Positions 7,108 to 14,191 of a stretch of 18,292 bases of DNA are shown one piece after another (position 1 is the stretch's first letter; the number at the start of each line of letters is the position of its first letter). Origin of the DNA: Firmicutes bacterium UBA5493 (GTDB lineage Bacteria > Bacillota > Limnochordia > Darwinibacteriales > Darwinibacteriaceae). Location of the stretch: positions 1 through 18,292 of the forward strand of contig DIPH01000031.1 of assembly GCA_002424045.1 (NCBI GenBank), in the 5' to 3' direction. The notes beneath the pieces were generated by a model that was not told where the DNA came from, ran no database searches, and saw nothing but the letters and a program-made list of their open reading frames with translations. The position numbers and the translations under genes were made by a program.

Positions 7108-7764
7108 ATGAAGAGCTTAACAACAGTGATTAGGGTACTGTTCTTAATTCTGTTTTTGCTTTTAGTTTGGAAGGGGAAAATGATGCTTTGGCTAGCCTTG
7201 TTCGCAGTTAGCCTAGGGCTGGCGTTATTTTTTGGTAGGGTGTACTGTGGTTATGTCTGCCCCATGCATACTCTAATGATCCCCGCAGAAAAAATAGGGA
7301 GAAGGCTTAATCTGCAAACAAGTGTTCATCCCAAGTGGCTTGACTCAGGGGTCTATTCATGGGTTGCCTTGATAGCCAGTGTGGCCATGATGTTGTTTGC
7401 CCGTAAGGTGCTACAAATCAATTTACCTATCTTACTGATCTGGTTGGTCGCTTCAATTCTCATTACTCTAAGATACAAACAAGTAGTATTTCATAATCTG
7501 ATTTGCCCTTTTGGAGCTCTACAACGAGTCTTCGGCAAATTTGCAATTTCTTCGCACTGGGTCAACGAAACCCAGTGCATTGGCTGTAGACTCTGTGAAA
7601 AAGTCTGTCCTTCCGAGGCAATCGTAGTGGGTGCAGATGATAGAAAAGCTACTATTGACAGGAGCCTATGCCTGCAATGCCATAACTGTCAACAAGTTTG
7701 CCCAAAGGATACCATTTCTTATACAAAAGTTTCCGCGTCAAACAGCGCTAAAGGTCTAGGATGA
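7108..7764 (+). CDS. NapH/YccM-like membrane polyferredoxin with two [4Fe-4S] clusters
   Basis: 218 residues from ATG 7108. An in-frame ATG at 7093 is rejected because the Shine-Dalgarno GGAGGA (7095-7100) overlaps it and is ideally spaced for 7108. Four hydrophobic segments are visible, with the membrane-family motif RVYC47GYVC51P and a second NLIC133PFGAL, which has a single Cys rather than the usual pair. The C-terminal ferredoxin domain has two complete sets: C157-x2-C160-x2-C163-x3-C167P and C188-x2-C191-x2-C194-x3-C198P. Such proteins (NapH, NosR C-terminal part, PceC, YccM) pass electrons across or along the cytoplasmic membrane. No partner reductase is in the window. Placement opposite a Crp/Fnr regulator and behind its putative operator suggests redox- or electron-acceptor-controlled expression. 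Confidence 0.88.
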   Translation: MKSLTTVIRVLFLILFLLLVWKGKMMLWLALFAVSLGLALFFGRVYCGYVCPMHTLMIPAEKIGRRLNLQTSVHPKWLDSGVYSWVALIASVAMMLFARKVLQINLPILLIWLVASILITLRYKQVVFHNLICPFGALQRVFGKFAISSHWVNETQCIGCRLCEKVCPSEAIVVGADDRKATIDRSLCLQCHNCQQVCPKDTISYTKVSASNSAKGLG

Positions 7765-7862
7765 TAAGATGCAATGCTGTGGATCCCGACCAGGGAGAAT
7801 GCACCACCGCCGTATGATGGGCAGTTGGGGTTGGTAGAAGCGAAAACCAACACAAAAAAGGA

Positions 7863-7889
7863 GGCTAGGCATTTGTTGCCTAGCCTTTT
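7863..7889. terminator. Bidirectional terminator between convergent genes
   Basis: GGCTAGGCA and TGCCTAGCC form a 9-bp stem with a TTTGT loop. TTTT follows on the plus strand, and on the minus strand TCC then TTTTTT follow (complement of 7855-7862). It can end both the ferredoxin transcript and the convergent metal-exporter transcript. Confidence 0.85.
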
Positions 7890-7916
7890 CAACCGGGTGC
7901 TTTCTACACTTTTCTC

Positions 7917-8810
7917 CTACCCGTCCTCGCCTTCCTCATGGGGATTCACATGGACCATGCAATGCTTGACGTTGGGGATCTGGTCTTCTAAGACGTCATG
8001 GACAATATGGGCGATTTCGTGGCTCTCGAGAAGTGAAGTACATGCGTGGACACTGATTTCCATATCAATATAAATCCCATTCCCAAAGAGCCTAGTCCTA
8101 AGAACATCGATTCCTTCCACATTGTCTTGAGCCAAGGTGAGTTCGCGAATTTGAGCAGTTGTCTCATCGTCACACGCCCGATCAACCATTTTGTTGATGG
8201 CGTCATGGAAAATGTCCACTGCTACTTTAAGAATGAAGAGGCAGATGACAAGACTTGCTACCGAGTCCAGGACAGGAAAGCCGATTCTCGCTCCAAGAAT
8301 ACCTAAGAAGCTACCTACAGAAGATAGAACATCAGAACGGTGGTGCCAAGCGTCGGCCATTAGTGCGCCTGAGTTGGTCTTTTTGGCTGCAGCCCGTTTA
8401 TACCAGTACATGCTTTCCTTCGTCACAATGGAGACAACGGCAGTAATTAAAGCCACGGTTCCTGGAATAACAAGGGTTTCGTAGTTTTTAGCGAAAATAG
8501 TGCGCAGGCCGCTCCAGCCAATACCAAGACCCGTTGCCCCTAGGAGGGCTGCAAGCAAGATAGCTGCCACAGATTCGAAGCGTTCATGGCCGTAGGGGTG
8601 TTCCTCGTCGGCCTTTCTATTTGCTATTCTCACACCCGCAATGACAATGAAGGTGCTAAAGACGTCCGACATAGAATGGATCGCATCGGAAAGCATTGCG
8701 GCCGAGTGCCCAAAGATGCCTGCGAAAAGCTTAGAAGCTGAAAGCACGATGTTTACAAAGACTGTGACCCATGAGGCCCTTAAAGCAATTTGCTCGTTTG
8801 TTCGTTCCAT
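7917..8810 (-). CDS. Cation diffusion facilitator (CDF) metal exporter
   Basis: 297 residues from ATG 8810. The ATG five codons upstream (8825) overlaps the Shine-Dalgarno GGAGGT that serves 8810, so it is not used here. Six hydrophobic segments precede a cytoplasmic C-terminal domain of about 85 residues with the CDF dimerisation fold and a late His (VHDVLEDQIPNVKHCMVHVN). The transport-site residues are H45-x3-D49 in helix 2 (SDAIHSMSD) and H156-x3-D160 in helix 5 (DAWHHRSD). This His-Asp/His-Asp set is typical of zinc or related divalent-metal exporters rather than the Asp-rich manganese group. The protein exports metal from the cytoplasm by proton exchange. The gene has its own promoter (9041-9069) and a ~224-nt leader with a terminator-like hairpin, suggesting leader-based control. 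Confidence 0.92.
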   Translation of the reverse strand: MERTNEQIALRASWVTVFVNIVLSASKLFAGIFGHSAAMLSDAIHSMSDVFSTFIVIAGVRIANRKADEEHPYGHERFESVAAILLAALLGATGLGIGWSGLRTIFAKNYETLVIPGTVALITAVVSIVTKESMYWYKRAAAKKTNSGALMADAWHHRSDVLSSVGSFLGILGARIGFPVLDSVASLVICLFILKVAVDIFHDAINKMVDRACDDETTAQIRELTLAQDNVEGIDVLRTRLFGNGIYIDMEISVHACTSLLESHEIAHIVHDVLEDQIPNVKHCMVHVNPHEEGEDG

Positions 8811-9034
8811 ACCAGTTACCTCCATTTTTTGATGTCGATAACTCTCTGCTGGCTGCGAATTTTCCGCCTAACACAAAACGCACCTGCGGAAACAGTCTAC
8901 TGTCCCACAGATGCGCCTTAAGGCTTTCTGCTGCCACTAGGATGGCCCGGCTCCAAAACCAATCTGGTTTTTGGCCTGCTCAGTTTGTACTGGTGATGTC
9001 GCTTCTAACGAAGCGTGATACAGTGCAAAGAGAT
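8811..9034 (-). promoter_or_regulatory. Long structured 5' leader of the CDF exporter, possible riboswitch or attenuator
   Basis: The predicted start (about 9034, minus strand) leaves about 224 nt before ATG 8810. In the RNA sense it contains GCTTC-GTTA-GAAGC (9001-9014); a CCAAAA(A)CCA/TGGTTTTGG stem (8953-8974); GGC-rich pairing around 8916-8937; the strong hairpin 8879-8915 followed by UUUU; and a final GCGGAAAAUUCGC stem before the ribosome site. This is the right plan for a metal- or ligand-sensing attenuator. I could not match it from memory to the NiCo (czcD), manganese (yybP-ykoY) or cobalamin classes. No protein gene is seen in 8826-9217 on either strand. Confidence 0.4.
8875..8915 (-). 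terminator. Terminator-like hairpin within the CDF leader
   Basis: On the minus strand CGCATCTGTGG pairs with CCGCAGGTGCG over 11 positions (two G-U) around a loop that itself can form ACAG/CTGT, followed by UUUU then GUGUU. The U tract is short, so termination may be partial or conditional. Its position, about 65 bases before the coding start, suggests attenuation rather than the end of an upstream gene. Confidence 0.45.
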
Positions 9035-9040
9035 ACATCT

Positions 9041-9069
9041 ATGATAGGATATGCAAAATGGAATGTCAA
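9041..9069 (-). promoter_or_regulatory. Promoter of the CDF exporter
   Basis: On the minus strand TTGACA (9069-9064), a 17-base spacer and TATCAT (9046-9041) match the housekeeping sigma-factor consensus very well. The predicted start is near 9034. Confidence 0.75.
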
Positions 9070-9152
9070 GGTGCCCAAGGGACGAGTCGTACAGAAAGTC
9101 AATGTTCTCGGTCATTACCTGTGGAACATTGATACTACGAGTCAAAAGTCAC

Positions 9153-9181
9153 TTGACAGGGCAATTCATCTAAACTATACT
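9153..9181 (+). promoter_or_regulatory. Strong promoter of the TetR-type regulator
   Basis: TTGACA (9153-9158), a 17-base spacer and TATACT (9176-9181), with the predicted start near 9188. The palindrome 9186-9203 lies directly on the start site. Confidence 0.85.
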
Positions 9182-9185
9182 AGAA

Positions 9186-9203
9186 AAAGTGAGGTCTCAC
9201 TCA
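9186..9203. promoter_or_regulatory. Putative TetR operator 1
   Basis: AAAGTGAGG-TCTCACTCA contains the perfect core AGTGAG-GT-CTCACT (9188-9201) and sits at about -2 to +16 of the regulator's promoter. It shares 16 of 18 bases (AGTGAGGyCTCAsTCATT, counted from 9188) with the site before the RND gene. Both fit the 18-bp palindrome TGAGTGAGGCCTCACTCA. Confidence 0.75.
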
Positions 9204-9217
9204 TTGGAGGTGTAAAA

Positions 9218-9805
9218 GTGAAAGAGGACAAGAAAGAACTTATTCGAGAAACAGCTATTGAAGTCATTGCCAACTTAGGTTTTCATAATGCCACAACGGA
9301 TCGAATCGCCGCTGAAGCAGGCATATCTGTGGGAACAATTTATAATTATTTCCGCAGCAAAGAGGCAATTCTTGAATACATATTTGAAGTAGAACTGGAT
9401 AAACGACGCACCTATTTGAAAAACATGCAGCAAGAATCTCTTAGCCTTCGAGATAAGCTCGAACGACTACTGATAATGCATTTTGCGGCCATTGATGAAA
9501 ATCCTGCCGTAGGCAAAATCTTGGCACGAGAGCACCCTACACCACTTCACAACAATTTGTCTACGACGATTAACGACTTCTTGGTGGGTATTCCTGCCCA
9601 GATCAGCAAACTTTTAGATGAGGGCGTGCAAAACGGTGAAATACGGCCCTGTAACACACAAATTACTGCCGTTGCTATCTTTGGTGCGGTGAGTTCGGTG
9701 GTACTCTATGCAGTAGGCCAAGATTCTGAACAGGAGCGGGCCCATGTTCTGCAACAAGCAGCAAGTGAGCTAGTGAACGTATACTTCCAAGGCCTAAGTA
9801 TCTAG
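9218..9805 (+). CDS. TetR/AcrR family transcriptional regulator
   Basis: 195 residues from GTG 9218, preceded by GGAGGTG (9207-9212). The frame is open much further upstream, but only this start gives the standard TetR length and N terminus. The helix-turn-helix is at about residues 27-46 (TTDRIAAEAGISVGTIYNYF), followed by R-S-K-E, the typical start of helix 4. The C-terminal ligand-binding and dimer domain is variable, as usual, with the lineage-common LREHPTP-like segment (ILAREHPTPL) and a terminal SELVNVYFQGL helix. The gene precedes the RND exporter operon by 122 bases. Matching palindromes overlap its own promoter and the exporter promoter, so it is probably an autorepressor that releases the exporter genes when it binds a hydrophobic ligand. 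Confidence 0.92.
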   Translation: MKEDKKELIRETAIEVIANLGFHNATTDRIAAEAGISVGTIYNYFRSKEAILEYIFEVELDKRRTYLKNMQQESLSLRDKLERLLIMHFAAIDENPAVGKILAREHPTPLHNNLSTTINDFLVGIPAQISKLLDEGVQNGEIRPCNTQITAVAIFGAVSSVVLYAVGQDSEQERAHVLQQAASELVNVYFQGLSI

Positions 9806-9835
9806 GTCGCGTAATCCAGAAGCGCCAAAGGGCCT

Positions 9836-9864
9836 TTCGCACCGCAGAAGCTACCCATTACTAT
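9836..9864 (+). promoter_or_regulatory. Candidate promoter of the RND exporter operon
   Basis: TTCGCA (9836-9841), a 17-base spacer and TACTAT (9859-9864), each 4 of 6 to consensus, predict a start near 9871. Operator 2 (9874-9891) lies just downstream, the same arrangement as at the regulator promoter. Confidence 0.5.
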
Positions 9865-9873
9865 GGCCACGAG

Positions 9874-9891
9874 TGAGTGAGGCCTCAGTCA
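9874..9891. promoter_or_regulatory. Putative TetR operator 2
   Basis: TGAGTGAGG-CCTCAGTCA is an 18-base inverted repeat with one mismatch pair and a perfect TGAGGCCTCA core. It is closely related to operator 1 and lies at about +4 to +21 of the predicted RND promoter, 36 bases before the gene. Confidence 0.7.
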
Positions 9892-9927
9892 TTCGCGGTA
9901 AGTCTATCAGGAAGGGTGTTGTAGTGT

Positions 9928-12213
9928 ATGCAATTTCTGTTTCGGAAAGTAGCAAAATTCCCAAAAGTCGTCATTGTCATGGTCGTGTTACTCACGGTGG
10001 TTTTTGGCTTTTATGCTGGGCGGGTGGGGATCACCACGGATATTAAGTCGTTTTTCCCCGAAGATCATCCTCAAGTAGTATCGTACGACGAGATCAACGA
10101 AAAATTCGGCGGAGCTGACCGAATTATGGTAGCCCTTACCACATCTGATGTGTTTTCGTTGACGAGCCTCAGTACAATAGAGCAGCTCACGCATGAACTA
10201 GAACAGATTTCGGGCGTAACGAATGTACGTAGCTTGACCACGATCGACGAAATCGCCGGTAGTGAATGGGGGATAGACGTAATCCCTCTTATAGGGGAAA
10301 TTCCTACTGAACAACAAGAATTGGCTACTCTGCGAGAACGTGTCTTAAAGGATGATATGTATGTGGGTACCATCGTGTCCTCTGATGCCACCGGTGCTTT
10401 GCATGTTGTTGAGGTGGATCCAGGTAGTAGTGCTGTGGAGGTAGCCCTTTCAATCCAGGAGCTATTAGAGTCAATTGACGTGACAGGAGGGCAACTCTAC
10501 CTAACAGGGACCCCAGTACTTAATGCCGTCTTGGCAGACTCAATGCAAGCAGATTTAATGAAGCTTTTCCCCATGGTCTTACTTCTAGTGGCAGTTATTC
10601 TATTTCTCTATTTCAGAAATCTCCGAGGTGTAATCCTACCATTTATAACGGTGCTAATTAGTGTTGTTTGGACCTTAGGTCTCATGGGGATGCTAGGTAA
10701 ACAGTTATCGCCCTTAAATGCAGTGATGCCGGTCTTGCTAGTAAGCTTAGGCAGCGCTTACGGTATTTACATGATAGCTCGCTACAATGATGAGTTATTG
10801 GAAGGAGCAGATCGGGAAAAGGCAGTGAGTCAGACTCTGAAGTCCGTGGGAATTTCAGTCTTCTTAGCTGGTACTACCACCATTGCTGGATTTGCTTCTA
10901 ACGTATCCAGTAGCATTACTCTCATGAAAGACTTCGGCTTATTTACAGCTTATGGGGTGCTTGTGGCTCTTTTAATCTCCCTGACCTTTATACCAGCACT
11001 GCTCCTCTTGCTTCCTGTACCGAAAAAGGTTGCGGCTAAAGGAGGTAATGGCCAAGATAGAACGTTGGCAAAAGTCTTGGGGCGAATCGCCCACCTAGTG
11101 GTAGCAAAAAAACGTTCAGTCTTAGTGACGATGGCCATAATTTTGGTCATAGCTGTCCTGGGAATTCCCCAGCTTTCTACAGATAGCAACTTCTTTAACT
11201 TCTTCGCAGACGATACAGCACCGAAGATTGCCTACGAAATGGTGAAAGACAAATTCTCTGGTTCGGAAAGTGTGGAGATAGTGATCACTGGTGATTTACT
11301 TGATCCTGATGTACTGCATGCCATGGAAAATCTACAGACTGATTTAGAACAGACCGGACTTGTGGGCCGACCTCAATCGATTGTAAACATCTTGCAGAGA
11401 GTCAACATGGCTCTCAATGATGGCGACCCTGCATTTGAAGTCTTGCCTGCAACGCGGGAACTAGCTGCTCAATACTTGCTGTTGATGGAGATGAGCGGGG
11501 GGGAGATGCTTGAGCAGTTCTTAACACTAGACTATGGGCAAGCGCGCATTCAAGCTCTGGTTAGGGATTCTAGCAACGAAGCTACAACTCGGCTATTTAG
11601 CGAGATAGACATGTTGTTTGCCAAGTACTTCGTACATCTTGATGTGGAAGTTGCGCAAACAGGAATTGTTGCACTTCTTGATGCTTTAGCCTCCATGATT
11701 ATTGAAGGTCAGATCTCCAGTTTGTTTATGGCATTATTGACTGTCTTTGTAATTGTACTGCTATTGTTGCGCTCGTGGGAAGGCAGTCTGTTCAGCACCA
11801 TTATAGTTGCTTCCACAATCCTGATCAATTTTGGAGTCATGGGCTGGTTGGGTATTCCCTTGGATATTGTTACGGTCTTGATTAGCTCAATCGGAGTAGG
11901 TGTGGGGGTGGATTATTCCATTCACATTTATACCCGCTATCAGGAAGAAAGACAGAAACATGATCCTGCCCAATCTGTCACCAATGCGATCATTCATACC
12001 GGTAAAGCAATTGTAACAAATGCAGGTTCAGTGATTGCAGGATTCTTGATACTCCTGCTGTCATCGTTTCCACCATTTAGATATTTCGGCAGCTTAGTTA
12101 CTATGACCATGTTCGTAGCATCAGCCAGCGCAATGCTAGTCATGCCTGCTCTGATTTTGTTGCGCTGGGAGAGACAAACAACGAATGGAAAAGGGGTGGT
12201 AGAGCAGTCTTAA
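9928..12213 (+). CDS. RND superfamily exporter (MMPL / HAE3 type)
   Basis: 761 residues from ATG 9928, with AGGAAGGGTG about 9 bases upstream. The plan is two repeats, each with one helix, a large extracytoplasmic loop and five helices. The first loop opens with TDIKSFFPEDHPQVVSYDEI and the second with DSNFFNFFADDTAPKIAYE, both typical of the family. The proton-relay region of the second half has GVGVD662YSIHIYTRYQE. The matching place in the first half reads GSAYGIYMIARYND without the acidic residue, as in many HAE3 proteins. At about 760 residues it is the short prokaryotic MMPL size, not the ~1030-residue multidrug size. It uses the proton gradient to move hydrophobic molecules, often lipids, out of the cytoplasmic membrane. 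It is followed by LolA-like and beta-barrel genes, and no membrane-fusion protein is encoded. Confidence 0.93.
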   Translation: MQFLFRKVAKFPKVVIVMVVLLTVVFGFYAGRVGITTDIKSFFPEDHPQVVSYDEINEKFGGADRIMVALTTSDVFSLTSLSTIEQLTHELEQISGVTNVRSLTTIDEIAGSEWGIDVIPLIGEIPTEQQELATLRERVLKDDMYVGTIVSSDATGALHVVEVDPGSSAVEVALSIQELLESIDVTGGQLYLTGTPVLNAVLADSMQADLMKLFPMVLLLVAVILFLYFRNLRGVILPFITVLISVVWTLGLMGMLGKQLSPLNAVMPVLLVSLGSAYGIYMIARYNDELLEGADREKAVSQTLKSVGISVFLAGTTTIAGFASNVSSSITLMKDFGLFTAYGVLVALLISLTFIPALLLLLPVPKKVAAKGGNGQDRTLAKVLGRIAHLVVAKKRSVLVTMAIILVIAVLGIPQLSTDSNFFNFFADDTAPKIAYEMVKDKFSGSESVEIVITGDLLDPDVLHAMENLQTDLEQTGLVGRPQSIVNILQRVNMALNDGDPAFEVLPATRELAAQYLLLMEMSGGEMLEQFLTLDYGQARIQALVRDSSNEATTRLFSEIDMLFAKYFVHLDVEVAQTGIVALLDALASMIIEGQISSLFMALLTVFVIVLLLLRSWEGSLFSTIIVASTILINFGVMGWLGIPLDIVTVLISSIGVGVGVDYSIHIYTRYQEERQKHDPAQSVTNAIIHTGKAIVTNAGSVIAGFLILLLSSFPPFRYFGSLVTMTMFVASASAMLVMPALILLRWERQTTNGKGVVEQS

Positions 12214-12256
12214 AACAAGATGAAGTGGTAGACAAACTTTAAGTGGAGGGATAAAT

Positions 12257-13036
12257 ATGAAGAACGCATTGTTAACTTTGCTAGTATTAGCCTTGATTTT
12301 AAGCCCATTTACCGCCAAAATGGGTTTGGCTAAGGAACTTACTGCCGATGAGATCATAGCTCAGGTCGATTTGACTATGGGTAGTGACTCAAAAATCATG
12401 ACCCAAGAGATGACCTTGGTCAGCGCAAGTGGTGCAAGGCGCACACGTGAAATTCGACTCCAAAATAGACGGACCGAAGATCAAGATTTTATGCTAGTGA
12501 GGTTCTTAGCACCCACAGATGTGCGTGGCACTGGGTTGCTCATGACGAATGATGATACTTGGTTGTATCTACCAGCCTTGGGAAGATCCCGAAGAATTGC
12601 CGGTCATGCCAAAAAAGGTGACTTTATGGGCAGTGATCTCAGTTTCGATGATATGGAACAGCTGGGGATGACAGGATTTGGTTCCAAGTTCGCTCCCACC
12701 CTATTGCGCTCCGAAGTGCTTCAAGGTACAGATACATACGTCTTGGAGTTGGCACCTTTGGATAGCGAAAGTGATTATTCCAAGCTCGTGATGTGGGTTG
12801 ACCAGGCACGTTTTCTCCCGCGCACAATAGAGTACGTGGATACAAATGGGAAACTACTCAAGGTTCTCCACAATGACGGTATCCAAGAGGTTGATGGCAG
12901 ATGGGTGGCATCGGTCATGGAAATGGAAAATGTGCAGCAGGGAACAAAGACCATTCTCAAGGTTTCAGACGTAGAATTCGACGTAGATATTTCTGATTTG
13001 AGCTTTACTGTGCGTAGTTTGGAAAGGGGACTGTAA
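12257..13036 (+). CDS. LolA-like outer-membrane lipoprotein-sorting protein
   Basis: 259 residues. ATG 12257 follows GGAGG (12244-12248). A signal peptide covers about 1-24 (LALILSPFTAKMGLA). The mature part starts with ELTADEIIAQVDLTMG and contains RRTREIRLQNRR, MLVRFLAPTDVRGTGLL, DTWLYLPALGRSRRI and GSDLSFDDMEQ, all features of the outer membrane lipoprotein-sorting (COG2834, LolA-like) proteins encoded beside MMPL-type exporters. The fold is an open beta-barrel that shields a lipid or lipoprotein acyl chain. It should act in the periplasm as the carrier between the RND exporter (43 bases upstream) and the barrel protein, whose start lies 2 bases downstream. The true ligand is not shown by sequence. 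Confidence 0.85.
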   Translation: MKNALLTLLVLALILSPFTAKMGLAKELTADEIIAQVDLTMGSDSKIMTQEMTLVSASGARRTREIRLQNRRTEDQDFMLVRFLAPTDVRGTGLLMTNDDTWLYLPALGRSRRIAGHAKKGDFMGSDLSFDDMEQLGMTGFGSKFAPTLLRSEVLQGTDTYVLELAPLDSESDYSKLVMWVDQARFLPRTIEYVDTNGKLLKVLHNDGIQEVDGRWVASVMEMENVQQGTKTILKVSDVEFDVDISDLSFTVRSLERGL

Positions 13037-13037
13037 G

Positions 13038-14135
13038 TTGAAGAAAAGAGTTTTTCTGGGCATGCTACTGTTTTTAGGTCTGTCAGCGGCGGCCATGGCC
13101 GCACCTATTGACGTCTCAGGATCGCTATCGGCTGGTTTAGCCGTAGGATTGGAAGAATCCTATTACCTGAATCCAGGAAGTGAGCTAGAACTGAATCTTG
13201 ATCATCAATTAGGCGATTCCGCCTTTCACGTTGGAATTAGAGGCAACTACAATGATGGCTTTAAGATCGAACTAGATGAAGCTTATTTGGACTATTATGC
13301 AGAGCAATTTGAAATACGCCTTGGTAAGCAGCGGCTATCCTGGGGAACGGCACTGCAAATTAATCCCACCGATGTGATTAACCCCGTAGATATTGAGGAT
13401 CCTCTAGGTGATAAACAGGCTTTGTATGCCGCTGCCGTTGACTACTATCTAGGATATAACACCAAGCTTAGTGCGGTTTGGGTGCCAATTTTCAAGCCTG
13501 CTCTTGAGAAAATACCCCATCCATTAGTACCTGGACAAGTGATCACTCCGGAAAAAGTGGAGCCTAAATTGGAGAATTCTGAGCTTGGTATACGTGCATC
13601 GTTCATGGGTGTCAATGGCTGGGATTTTTCTGCTAGTTATTTCAGAGGATGGGAAGACTTCCCTACAGTTAAGTTTGGACCTACCGGACCGCAAGCTTCA
13701 TTTCGGAAAACGCAGATGTTTGGGCTAGATGTAGCCACTACTGTAGGGGATATGGGTTTCTGGGCTGAAGGGGCGTATTTTTTGCCTGAAGATGCAGATA
13801 GTTATTATCAGTTGGTTGTAGGCGGTGACTATGGTTTCCAAAATGGACTTGTTCTGATCGGGCAGTACTACCATCGCTCAGGCGACGGCTCTGTCAACAA
13901 CGTTATTCTTGCAGCTGAATATCCCTTTGGGTTAATGCATTCAGCGAAACTAGGTGCAATGTACAGTTTGGATAGTAATGAATACATGATATCTCCAGAG
14001 GTAACGTTTTCTTTAGCAGATTCCACCTCACTTGTCGCGGGCGTTCAGTATTTTAGTAGTAGCCCAAATGACTTGGGGATGCCAGCTATGGGTCAAAATA
14101 GGAGTATGTATGCGAAGTTAAGAATAGGATTCTAG
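13038..14135 (+). CDS. Outer-membrane beta-barrel protein (DUF1302-like porin/transport protein)
   Basis: 365 residues from TTG 13038, immediately after the LolA-like stop; GAAAGGGGA lies 9 bases upstream and the frame then reads MKKRVFLGML. The signal peptide ends about AAAMAA22. The rest alternates polar and hydrophobic residues as amphipathic strands (FHVGIRGNYNDGFKIELDEAYLDYY, FEIRLGKQRLSWGTA) and the last strand ends MYAKLRIGF. A C-terminal Phe after an alternating strand is the classical BAM recognition signal. The segment QRLSWGTALQINPTDVINPV resembles DUF1302-type barrels found with DUF1329/RND clusters in proteobacteria. It is probably the outer-membrane end of the export route and implies a cell with an outer membrane. 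It is the last gene before the terminator at 14164. Confidence 0.82.
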   Translation: MKKRVFLGMLLFLGLSAAAMAAPIDVSGSLSAGLAVGLEESYYLNPGSELELNLDHQLGDSAFHVGIRGNYNDGFKIELDEAYLDYYAEQFEIRLGKQRLSWGTALQINPTDVINPVDIEDPLGDKQALYAAAVDYYLGYNTKLSAVWVPIFKPALEKIPHPLVPGQVITPEKVEPKLENSELGIRASFMGVNGWDFSASYFRGWEDFPTVKFGPTGPQASFRKTQMFGLDVATTVGDMGFWAEGAYFLPEDADSYYQLVVGGDYGFQNGLVLIGQYYHRSGDGSVNNVILAAEYPFGLMHSAKLGAMYSLDSNEYMISPEVTFSLADSTSLVAGVQYFSSSPNDLGMPAMGQNRSMYAKLRIGF

Positions 14136-14163
14136 GTGTCCAAATCTCGCTAGGGATTTCTGG

Positions 14164-14191
14164 GGACTCCGTCAAGGACGGGGTCCTTTTT
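14164..14191 (+). terminator. Terminator of the RND exporter operon
   Basis: GGACTCCGTC and GACGGGGTCC pair over 10 bp (one T-G) around AAG, followed by TTTTT (14187-14191), 28 bases after the beta-barrel stop. Confidence 0.9.

Noticed and set aside
8811..8825. GGTAACT next to the CDF start resembles half of the Crp/Fnr palindrome
   Set aside because: Only one half-site is present, and it is explained by the GGAGGTAAC ribosome binding site.
8915..8945. GCCACT and GGCCCGGC on the plus strand suggested a cobalamin riboswitch
   Set aside because: The other conserved blocks (AACTGT near GAGC, and the AGNCAGGANACCTGCC box) are not found in order, and the next plus-strand gene has its own promoter downstream.
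8771..9217. An N-terminal extension of the TetR gene of about 149 codons
   Set aside because: It would overlap the start of the CDF gene and contain both promoters and the operator. GTG 9218 has GGAGGTG and gives a normal TetR length.
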